NCBI GenBank assembly: GCA_945861315.1
Contig: CAMAUB010000109.1
Span: forward strand, 1 to 5,309
DNA: 5,309 nucleotides
DNA from: Chlamydia trachomatis
Lineage (GTDB): Bacteria > Chlamydiota > Chlamydiia > Chlamydiales > JAAKFR01
Direction: 5' to 3'
Under the pieces are notes generated by a model. That model did not search any database. It worked only from the letters and a program-made list of their open reading frames with translations, and had not been told where the DNA came from. The first letter of the stretch is position 1. Each line of letters begins with the position of its first letter. Positions 1-5,309 of the stretch are shown piece by piece. The position numbers and the translations under genes were made by a program.

Positions 1-676
1 GAATTAAGACAACAAAGACACCAATTGCAATCACAAGATTAAAAGAGGGAACTCGGAAATAGAGAGCTGATAAGCTTGGAAATTTCCAGCGACTCACCAT
101 AAAAAACCCTGTAACAACCATTGTCGACATCAAGAGAATTGCTTGCGTCTGTTCGCTCATAGGAAGATAAGTTTCTGCCCAAGGAGAGACAAGAATTAAG
201 CAAGTTGAAAGAATAATAGAGGCTCCTGCTGGTATTGGTAAACCAACAAAATAGCGGCGTATCTTGGGTTGTGGCAATTGAGGTCTTTTTCTCTTAAGAT
301 TATAACGTACAAGACGCAAAACACCGCAAAGAGTGTAGATCATAGCGGAGATAATTAGAAGAAGAGTGACCAGTTTTCCAGCATTGAATGTTGATAAGGT
401 CTTGAGAATCAAAAGCGGAGGAGCAACACCAAAGATCACTGCATCAGAAAGGGAGTCAAACTCCCCTCCAAAATCACTTTCAGCCTTAATCAAACGAGCA
501 ATTGCTCCATCTGCCACATCAGCAAAAGCTGCAATTAGAATCAAAATTGAAGATGACTGCAAAAGATCAAATAAGCTTTGGTCAGGATCAGCGAGCATCA
601 TCCTATAGATGACGAAAAGGCCACATGAGAGACCGAAGGCTGTTATCATATTTGGTAGCAGAGAAAAACGTCTCAT
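1..676 (-). CDS. pssA: CDP-diacylglycerol--serine O-phosphatidyltransferase (phosphatidylserine synthase), 3' end missing
   Basis: This integral membrane enzyme joins CDP-diacylglycerol and L-serine to give phosphatidylserine and CMP, the first committed step towards phosphatidylethanolamine. Reading leftwards from the ATG at 676-674, the frame stays open for 225 codons to the window edge, so the C-terminus is lost. The CDP-alcohol phosphatidyltransferase signature D-G-x2-A-R-x8-G-x3-D-x3-D is complete at residues 56-78 (D56, G57, A60, R61, G70, D74, D78). The N-terminal stretch LPNMITAFGLSCG, the RLVRYN segment (121-126) and FVGLPIPAG (143-151) point to the serine-using branch of the family. 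Hydrophobic segments lie near residues 10-26, 43-52, 80-92, 102-120, 149-165, 178-194 and 212-225. An in-frame TAA at 685-683 excludes any start further upstream. AAGGGG (684-679) lies only two bases before the ATG. Chlamydial homologues are about 260 residues from memory, so roughly 30-40 may be missing. PgsA, the glycerophosphate enzyme sharing the signature, is a less likely alternative. Confidence 0.9.
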   Translation of the reverse strand, partial: MRRFSLLPNMITAFGLSCGLFVIYRMMLADPDQSLFDLLQSSSILILIAAFADVADGAIARLIKAESDFGGEFDSLSDAVIFGVAPPLLILKTLSTFNAGKLVTLLLIISAMIYTLCGVLRLVRYNLKRKRPQLPQPKIRRYFVGLPIPAGASIILSTCLILVSPWAETYLPMSEQTQAILLMSTMVVTGFFMVSRWKFPSLSALYFRVPSFNLVIAIGVFVVLI

Positions 677-684
677 TTCCCCTT

Positions 685-690
685 ATTATA
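685..690 (-). promoter_or_regulatory. Perfect TATAAT, possible -10 element for pssA
   Basis: The minus strand reads TATAAT here, an exact match to the sigma-70-type -10 consensus. There is no good -35 at 16-18 bp upstream (ATGCAA or TGCAAA). A transcript from this element would begin around 680-676, at or within a few bases of the pssA ATG, and would be leaderless or nearly so. It may instead be a chance match in AT-rich DNA. Confidence 0.3.
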
Positions 691-722
691 GCTCATAGGT
701 TATTCATTTGCATCCCAAATTC

Positions 723-760
723 TTAGCTCAACTAAATTTAAAATTTTACATTTGAGCTTA
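723..760. repeat. Short inverted repeat in the pssA-nrdA intergenic region
   Basis: AGCTCAA (725-731) is the exact reverse complement of TTGAGCT (752-758). The outer pair T723-A760 also matches, across one mismatch. The 20-base interval between the arms is almost entirely A and T. It could be an operator or a hairpin in a pssA leader, but a 7-bp arm is short enough to arise by chance. Confidence 0.25.
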
Positions 761-772
761 GGTTCATGGTAA
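743..772 (-). promoter_or_regulatory. Alternative candidate promoter for pssA
   Basis: On the minus strand TTACCA (772-767, four of six bases matching TTGACA) is followed after 18 bp by TAAAAT (748-743, five of six matching TATAAT). Transcription from about 736 would give a leader of roughly 60 bases that keeps the AAGGGG ribosome binding site of pssA. The matches are modest and the area is AT-rich, so this is only a candidate. Confidence 0.25.
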
Positions 773-804
773 GGAATTGCTTGAAAAATTGTCTCCCAAA
801 TGCG

Positions 805-833
805 TTGTAGAAATTCATGGAAAATACTATATA
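805..833 (+). promoter_or_regulatory. Candidate nrdAB promoter (sigma-70/sigma-66 type)
   Basis: TTGTAG (805-810) is followed after a 17-bp spacer by TATATA (828-833), which would start transcription near 840 and leave a leader of about 105 bases before nrdA. The -35 matches consensus only at TTG, and overlapping hexamers such as TATAGT (832-837) could serve as -10 instead. Support comes mainly from position: the -10 lies inside the NrdR box, as expected for a repressor-controlled nrd promoter. Confidence 0.4.
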
Positions 834-839
834 TAGTGT
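824..839. promoter_or_regulatory. NrdR box 1 (operator of the RNR repressor)
   Basis: The 16-mer ATACTATATATAGTGT fits the published NrdR box consensus acaCwAtATaTwGtgt at 15 of 16 positions (T for C at position 2). Its core ACTATATATAGT (826-837) is a perfect 12-bp palindrome. NrdR is an ATP-cone/zinc-ribbon repressor that binds such boxes in pairs upstream of RNR operons in many bacteria, and a chlamydial orthologue is known. The box overlaps the candidate -10, so binding would block RNA polymerase. The nrdR gene itself is not in this window. Confidence 0.82.
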
Positions 840-855
840 TTCAGGTAGAAGGGAG

Positions 856-871
856 ACACAACCTGTAGTAG
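856..871. promoter_or_regulatory. NrdR box 2 (weaker, 32 bp from box 1)
   Basis: ACACAACCTGTAGTAG matches the NrdR consensus at about 11 of 16 positions, keeping the ACAC-A start and the central T-TAG. The start-to-start distance from box 1 is exactly 32 bp (16-bp box plus 16-bp spacer), about three helical turns, which is the usual spacing of paired NrdR boxes. On sequence alone it would be unconvincing; the spacing is what supports it. Confidence 0.62.
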
Positions 872-932
872 TTAATCGCAACTGATCTCTCGAATTTTTT
901 GCAAGCGATTTTACCAAAAAAATAAAAAAACT

Positions 933-939
933 GAGGAAG
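933..939 (+). promoter_or_regulatory. Ribosome binding site of nrdA
   Basis: GAGGAAG lies seven bases (from the end of GAGGA) before the ATG at 945, in an A-rich, unstructured stretch (916-944). This good Shine-Dalgarno match supports 945 as the start over the internal ATG at residue 10 (972). Confidence 0.75.
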
Positions 940-944
940 AAAAA

Positions 945-3900
945 ATGAATCACGTTGAGGATGATGATTTAATGACGACAACTTGTTTAGCGGATGAAAA
1001 GCACGCCATTGTTAAACGCGATGGTCGGATGGTACCATTTAGACGCGAACGCATATTCAAAGCGCTTGAAGCTGCATTTCGCGACACCAAAAAAATTAAA
1101 GATCCAACCCCTCTTATTGATGAACTTCATCAAACAATTGAAAAGCTGACAAGCATTGTAAGCCAAAAAGCACTACAAGATCATGAGCTTGGACACGCCT
1201 TAACTGTGGAAGGGATCCAAGATCTTGTTGAGACAACCCTTATGGAACACAGCTTCCATGATGTTGTTAGAGACTATATTATCTACCGTGAGCAACATAA
1301 AATATTACGTAAAGATTCTCCTCGATCTTTGACCGTCCAAAGACGTGATGGACTCACTTTTGTTCGTTTCAACCCAATGAAAATTGCTTCTGCTATTGAA
1401 AGAGCTTTCCGTGATTCGAAAAAAATCTCTGGAATCTCTCCTCCAGACCTAATCGATTCTGTTAATATAATCACCAACCGAATGATTGAATTTGCACTAA
1501 ACACATCAAAGACAGAACGCGTTTTGCATGTTGAATTGATTCAAGATGAAATTGAACGGCAGTTAATGCGTGCTGGCTATTTCGATGTAGCAAAAGATTT
1601 TATTCTATACCGTATTTCACGTGCTGAAGAGCGTGATCGTGAAGAAGAGTGGATTGATTCTGAAGAGATCATTCCAACAGAAGGGGATGAGGACATCAAC
1701 TTCCGTGTCCAGAAAAAAGATGGCTCAGGCTACAAGATCAGTCGATCAAAACTACGTAAAAAAATTGCTTATGCAGCTAAGGGATATCCTCTTGTCAATG
1801 TGGATGAGTTAGTTGATCACTCTATTGGAAACTATTATGATGGGATGCGTGAAGATGAGCTTGATATTGCCAACATCATGGCAGCTCGTGCAAAGATTGA
1901 GATTGAGCCAGCTTATACCTATGTCGCTTCCAACCTTCTGCTCGATGTTATTTATCGAGAAACTATTGGCATTGAAGCTTCTCACGCCAAGTTAAAAGCG
2001 CGACATAAAAAATATTTTAAAGAGTATTTCAAGCACGGTGTTTCAATTGGACAGCTCGATCCAGCACTACTCACTTTTGATCTTGATCGCTTAGCCGATG
2101 CCATTGACCTAGATAAAGACATGACTTTTACCTATCTAGGACTTCAAACCTTATATGACCGTTACTTCATCCATGAAGATGGACGTCGCCTAGAGACTCC
2201 ACAGATCTTCTGGATGCGTGTTGCGATGGGGCTTAGCCTTAATGAAGGTGCAAAAAGAGAAGAGTTTGCAATTGAGTTCTACAACGTTTACGCTTCGTTC
2301 CTCTATCTTTCTGGAACTCCAACCCTTTTCAACTCAGGAACGATGCACTCTCAGCTTAGTTCCTGCTACCTCTCTACTGTAATGGATGATCTCCACCATA
2401 TCTATAAGGTCATCTCTGACGATGCTCAACTCTCAAAGTGGGCGGGAGGACTTGGCAACGACTGGACAAATGTACGCGCCACAGGTTCCACTATCAAGGG
2501 AACTAACGGAAAGAGCCAAGGAGTTATTCCTTTCTTGAAGGTTGCAAATGACACAGCTGTTGCTGTTAATCAAGGAGGAAAAAGAAAAGGAGCTATGTGT
2601 GCCTATCTAGAGACTTGGCATTTAGACATTGAAGACTTTTTAGAACTACGTAAAAATACAGGAGATGAGCGGCGACGTACTCACGATATGAATACTGCGA
2701 ACTGGATTCCAGACCTGTTCATTAAACGAATAATTGAGAATGGAGTGTGGACTCTTTTTAGCCCTAATGATGTTCCTGATCTTCACCACCTTTATGGCAG
2801 AGCTTTTGAAAAACGGTACTGCGAATATGAGAAGATGGCAGATAGTGGAGAGATCCGTTTGTTTAAGCGAATCGATGCAATGTCTCTTTGGAGAAGAATG
2901 CTTGGAATGCTCTATGAGACAGGCCATCCATGGATCACCTTTAAAGATCCTAGTAATATCCGCTCGCCACAAGATCACATTGGAGTGATTCACAGCTCAA
3001 ACCTTTGCACAGAGATCTTACTCAACACCTCTGCAGAGGAAACTGCCGTTTGTAACCTTGGTTCTATTAACTTAGCTGCCCACGTCACAAAAACGGGTAT
3101 TGATCGCAAGAAATTAGAGAAGACAGTCACAACTGCCATCCGTATGCTTGACAATGTAATCGATATCAATTTCTATCCAATCAAAGAGGCAAAGCAATCA
3201 AATATACGCCACCGCCCAATCGGCCTTGGATTGATGGGCTTTCAAGATGCTCTCTACAAGCTTGGCCTATGCTATGCAAGCACTGAAGCAGTTAACTTCG
3301 CTGATGAAAGCATGGAACTTATCTCCTACTATGCTATTTTATCATCGAGCAACCTTGCTAAAGAGCGAGGCACCTACCCAACTTATAAAGGGTCTAAATG
3401 GGAGCGCGGATTGCTTCCTATTGATACAATTGCTCTTCTAAAAAATGAGCGTGGAGAAGAGTTTGTTGATGTGGATACTTCTTCAAAACTTGACTGGACA
3501 CCCGTGCGTGAGTCAATCAAAAAGTATGGCATGCGCAATAGCAATACCATGGCAATTGCACCAACTGCTACCATCGCAAACATTTCGGGTATCACACAGT
3601 CGATTGAGCCGATGTATAAACATCTGTTTGTCAAATCCAACCTTTCGGGTGAATTCACTGTTCTCAATCCATTTCTCATCGAGAAACTCAAAGAACTCAA
3701 CCTTTGGGGACCAGATCTTTTAGATGATCTCAAATACTTTGATGGTTCACTATCCGAAATTGATAACATTCCAGACGATGTGAAAAAGCTCTTCTTAACT
3801 GCTTTTGAAATTGATCCTGAATGGATCATTGAGTGCGGAAGTCGAAGACAAAAATGGATCGATATGGGAGAATCTCTCAACCTCTACCTTGCAGAACCTT

Positions 3901-4124
3901 CAGGTAAGAAGCTCAATGATATGTATCTGCTAGCGTGGAAGAAAGGATTGAAGACAACCTACTACCTGCGCGCTATGGCAGCAACTCACATTGAAAAATC
4001 GACAACTGATATTAACAAAAGGAATCTGCAACCACGCTGGATGAAAAATAAGTCGGCCTCAAGTCGCGTAAAAGTAGATAGAGGAGTATGTAATTTAGCA
4101 GAAGGATGTGAAAGTTGTCAGTAG
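945..4124 (+). CDS. nrdA: Ribonucleoside-diphosphate reductase, class I large (alpha) subunit with three ATP cones
   Basis: NrdA reduces NDPs to dNDPs in the cytoplasm, using a radical delivered by NrdB. The 1,059-residue product starts with three ATP-cone domains: about 20-118 (VKRDG at 23-27), 127-225 (RRDG at 133-136) and 251-340 (KKDG at 257-260). The third corresponds to the single cone of E. coli NrdA; the first two form the extension typical of chlamydial R1. The catalytic barrel follows. Visible residues are the redox pair C474 (LSSCYLS) and C703 (VCNLG); the thiyl-radical C688 within SNLCTE, with N686 and E690; the radical-transfer tyrosines Y1006-Y1007 (TTYYLR); and the C-terminal shuttle pair C1055/C1058 (CESC), which passes electrons from thioredoxin or a similar reductant. 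None of the key residues is missing. The length is close to the roughly 1,047 residues of C. trachomatis NrdA. It is cotranscribed with nrdB and probably repressed by NrdR, while dATP binding to the cones should inhibit the enzyme. Confidence 0.97.
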   Translation: MNHVEDDDLMTTTCLADEKHAIVKRDGRMVPFRRERIFKALEAAFRDTKKIKDPTPLIDELHQTIEKLTSIVSQKALQDHELGHALTVEGIQDLVETTLMEHSFHDVVRDYIIYREQHKILRKDSPRSLTVQRRDGLTFVRFNPMKIASAIERAFRDSKKISGISPPDLIDSVNIITNRMIEFALNTSKTERVLHVELIQDEIERQLMRAGYFDVAKDFILYRISRAEERDREEEWIDSEEIIPTEGDEDINFRVQKKDGSGYKISRSKLRKKIAYAAKGYPLVNVDELVDHSIGNYYDGMREDELDIANIMAARAKIEIEPAYTYVASNLLLDVIYRETIGIEASHAKLKARHKKYFKEYFKHGVSIGQLDPALLTFDLDRLADAIDLDKDMTFTYLGLQTLYDRYFIHEDGRRLETPQIFWMRVAMGLSLNEGAKREEFAIEFYNVYASFLYLSGTPTLFNSGTMHSQLSSCYLSTVMDDLHHIYKVISDDAQLSKWAGGLGNDWTNVRATGSTIKGTNGKSQGVIPFLKVANDTAVAVNQGGKRKGAMCAYLETWHLDIEDFLELRKNTGDERRRTHDMNTANWIPDLFIKRIIENGVWTLFSPNDVPDLHHLYGRAFEKRYCEYEKMADSGEIRLFKRIDAMSLWRRMLGMLYETGHPWITFKDPSNIRSPQDHIGVIHSSNLCTEILLNTSAEETAVCNLGSINLAAHVTKTGIDRKKLEKTVTTAIRMLDNVIDINFYPIKEAKQSNIRHRPIGLGLMGFQDALYKLGLCYASTEAVNFADESMELISYYAILSSSNLAKERGTYPTYKGSKWERGLLPIDTIALLKNERGEEFVDVDTSSKLDWTPVRESIKKYGMRNSNTMAIAPTATIANISGITQSIEPMYKHLFVKSNLSGEFTVLNPFLIEKLKELNLWGPDLLDDLKYFDGSLSEIDNIPDDVKKLFLTAFEIDPEWIIECGSRRQKWIDMGESLNLYLAEPSGKKLNDMYLLAWKKGLKTTYYLRAMAATHIEKSTTDINKRNLQPRWMKNKSASSRVKVDRGVCNLAEGCESCQ

Positions 4125-4128
4125 GAGG
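4123..4128 (+). promoter_or_regulatory. Ribosome binding site of nrdB, overlapping the nrdA stop
   Basis: AGGAGG is a full Shine-Dalgarno match, four bases before the ATG at 4133. It shares two bases with the TAG stop of nrdA (4122-4124), so ribosomes finishing nrdA end directly on it. This favours translational coupling and settles the nrdB start against the in-frame TTG at 4115. Confidence 0.85.
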
Positions 4129-4132
4129 TTCT

Positions 4133-5158
4133 ATGATAAAACAACAAAGAGTCGATGTTGATAAAAAACGACTAATCAATTGCAAAGCAGTTGACGTCAA
4201 CCAATTGATGCCACTGAAATATAAATGGGCATGGGAGCACTACCTCAATGGATGTGCAAATAACTGGCTTCCCTCTGAGGTGCCAATGTCAAAAGATATT
4301 GAGCTGTGGAAATCAAAAGATCTCTCAGAAGATGAGCGTCATGTGATCATGCGCAACCTCGGTTTTTTCGCAACAGCAGAAAGCCTTGTGGGCAATAACA
4401 TTGTTTTAGCAATTTTTAGACACATCACCAATCCAGAAGCGCGTCAGTACCTCCTAAGACAAGCCTTTGAAGAGGCTGTTCACTCCCACACCTTCCTCTA
4501 CATTTGCGAATCTCTCAATTTAGATGAGGGAGAACTCTTTAATATGTACAATGAGATTCCTTGCATCCACGCAAAAGATTCATTCCAAATGGCTTTAACT
4601 GGCGATGTTCTGCAAGAAAACTTCTCAACAGCAACAACAAAGGGAGCGCAAAAGTTCCTTGAAAACCTAATTGGCTACTATCTAATTATGGAAGGCGTCT
4701 TCTTTTATAGTGGCTTTGTGATGATTCTCTCATTCCACCGTCAAAACAAAATGACTGGGATTGGAGAGCAGTATCAATACATCTTGCGCGATGAGACAAT
4801 TCACCTCAATTTTGGTATTGATATGATCAATGGAATTAAGGAGGAGAATCCAGACCTTTGGACTGCAGCTTTTCAAGCCCATATCGTCGATTTGATGCAG
4901 CAAGCTGTTGAGCTTGAAATTCGCTATGCCGAAGAGTGCCTCCCTCGAGGAATCTTAGGTTTGCAAGCGGCTATGTTTCGAGACTACGTGCAATACATCG
5001 CAGATCGCCGCTTAGAGCGCGTTGGAGTCAAGGCGATCTATGGCTCGAAAAATCCTTTCCCATGGATGAGTGAAACCATTGACCTGAACAAAGAGAAAAA
5101 CTTCTTTGAAACCAGAGTCACTGAATATCAAACAGCAGCCAACCTAGTCTGGACCTAA
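4133..5158 (+). CDS. nrdB: Ribonucleoside-diphosphate reductase, class Ic small (beta) subunit, Mn/Fe type
   Basis: NrdB is a ferritin-like four-helix protein whose dimetal site supplies the oxidising equivalent that NrdA uses to reduce nucleotides. From the ATG at 4133 it has 341 residues, close to the 346 of C. trachomatis NrdB, and matches it nearly end to end. All six metal ligands are present: E83, E114, H117, E187, E221 and H224. Residue F121 (TTC, 4493-4495) stands where class Ia and Ib proteins have the radical tyrosine. In C. trachomatis this swap goes with a Mn(IV)/Fe(III) cofactor that replaces the tyrosyl radical, so the same chemistry is inferred here. Residues of the electron and radical path are also seen: W45, Y123, Y216 and the C-terminal Y332. 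The C-terminal tail ([11 protein letters not shown]) should dock on NrdA. The gene begins eight bases after nrdA and is followed by a terminator. No nrdI activase gene is nearby, as expected for this class. Confidence 0.97.
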   Translation: MIKQQRVDVDKKRLINCKAVDVNQLMPLKYKWAWEHYLNGCANNWLPSEVPMSKDIELWKSKDLSEDERHVIMRNLGFFATAESLVGNNIVLAIFRHITNPEARQYLLRQAFEEAVHSHTFLYICESLNLDEGELFNMYNEIPCIHAKDSFQMALTGDVLQENFSTATTKGAQKFLENLIGYYLIMEGVFFYSGFVMILSFHRQNKMTGIGEQYQYILRDETIHLNFGIDMINGIKEENPDLWTAAFQAHIVDLMQQAVELEIRYAEECLPRGILGLQAAMFRDYVQYIADRRLERVGVKAIYGSKNPFPWMSETIDLNKEKNFFETRVTEYQTAANLVWT

Positions 5159-5184
5159 AAATCCTCTTCGAATGAAAGATCAAG

Positions 5185-5220
5185 AAAAAGAGGCCTCTAA
5201 CTAGAGACCTCTTTTTTTTT
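5185..5220 (+). terminator. Intrinsic terminator of the nrdAB operon
   Basis: A stem pairs 5185-5198 with 5203-5216 around a four-base loop (AACT), with a single C-A mismatch at 5194/5207. The GC-rich upper part is GAGG-CTCT against AGAG-CCTC, and a run of nine T residues (5212-5220) follows it. The hairpin begins 27 bases after the nrdB stop. The A-rich left flank gives a shorter T run on the other strand, so it may also stop a convergent transcript. Confidence 0.88.
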
Positions 5221-5309
5221 CATTTCCAGAAGCGGCATGATATAGTCGATTAAATCCGGAATGATAATTTTGACCTGCGTCAAAGCTCTCGGGCTTGATA
5301 GATCGTAAC
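5197..5309 (-). CDS. Possible 3' end of a convergent gene, frame undecided
   Basis: No plus-strand frame stays open here, but two minus-strand frames run from the right edge to the terminator. One ends with TAG at 5199-5197 and encodes a hydrophobic tail including VKIIIPDLIDYIMPLLEM. The other ends with TAG at 5203-5201 and encodes a soluble tail including PESFDAGQNYHSGFNRLYH. In the second frame GC content falls from codon position 1 to 3, as expected in an AT-rich genome, whereas in the first the third position is the richest. That mildly favours the second frame, while the hydrophobic pattern favours the first. I do not recognise either. With only about 35 codons visible, it may also be non-coding. 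Confidence 0.35.
   Translation of the reverse strand, partial: YDLSSPRALTQVKIIIPDLIDYIMPLLEMKKKEVSS

Noticed and set aside
366..608. 80-codon plus-strand open frame at the left end
   Set aside because: It lies opposite pssA, directly over the catalytic CDP-alcohol phosphotransferase signature, which is clearly coding on the minus strand.
763..820. Direct repeat TTCATGG (763-769 and 814-820)
   Set aside because: Two seven-base copies 51 bp apart in AT-rich intergenic DNA are within chance expectation, and neither overlaps another signal in a consistent way.
916..944. A-rich tract before nrdA as a slippage or regulatory element
   Set aside because: It is outside the coding sequence, and A-rich unstructured leaders are common before ribosome binding sites in AT-rich bacteria. 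Nothing specific supports slippage.
738..953. 71-codon minus-strand open frame across the intergenic region
   Set aside because: Its N-terminus ([13 protein letters not shown]) is just the complement of the A-rich nrdA leader. It runs through the NrdR boxes and the nrdA ribosome binding site, and it has no recognisable motif.
2646..2993. 115-codon minus-strand open frame inside nrdA
   Set aside because: It is a shadow of nrdA with no plausible ribosome binding site or domain, and the sense strand is strongly conserved NrdA sequence.
3383..3880. 165-codon minus-strand open frame inside nrdA
   Set aside because: It is antisense to conserved catalytic-domain sequence of nrdA, has no recognisable features, and is explained by the codon composition of the real gene.
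4115..4132. Upstream TTG start for nrdB
   Set aside because: It lies within the nrdA 3' end without a Shine-Dalgarno sequence. The ATG at 4133 has AGGAGG four bases before it and gives a length close to that of chlamydial NrdB.

Overview
The window comes from a member of the Chlamydiae, most likely a chlamydia-like (environmental) lineage rather than the genus Chlamydia. The evidence is the pair of ribonucleotide reductase (RNR) genes that fills most of it. The large subunit has a chlamydial architecture: about 1,060 residues, with three ATP-cone domains stacked before the catalytic barrel and a CESCQ tail. The small subunit carries phenylalanine where other class I enzymes have the radical tyrosine, the hallmark first recognised in Chlamydia trachomatis. 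Both proteins follow remembered C. trachomatis sequences along their whole length but differ at many positions. No database search was possible, so the genus is not assigned.

Layout. Bases 1-676 (minus strand) hold the first 225 codons of a phosphatidylserine synthase gene (pssA) that runs off the left edge. Bases 677-944 are the intergenic region between the divergent pssA and nrdA genes. It contains a near-consensus NrdR box, a weaker second box exactly 32 bp downstream, and a candidate sigma-70-type promoter overlapping the first box. Bases 945-4124 are nrdA and 4133-5158 are nrdB, separated by 8 bases, with the nrdB ribosome binding site overlapping the nrdA stop codon. A strong intrinsic terminator at 5185-5220 closes the operon. 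The last 90 bases have no plus-strand gene and probably contain the 3' end of a convergent minus-strand gene, whose frame cannot be decided.

How the parts work together. NrdA and NrdB form a class Ic RNR that makes dNDPs from NDPs for DNA replication. Control appears at two levels: transcriptional repression through NrdR, whose own ATP cone senses ATP/dATP, and allosteric dATP inhibition through the cones of NrdA. PssA belongs to phospholipid synthesis and is a divergent neighbour, not a functional partner.

I found no mobile element, CRISPR array, tRNA, rRNA or evidence of a previously undescribed system. The points most worth a second look are the NrdR box pair, the Tyr-to-Phe substitution in NrdB, the tandem ATP cones, and the position of a TATAAT hexamer almost on top of the pssA start codon.
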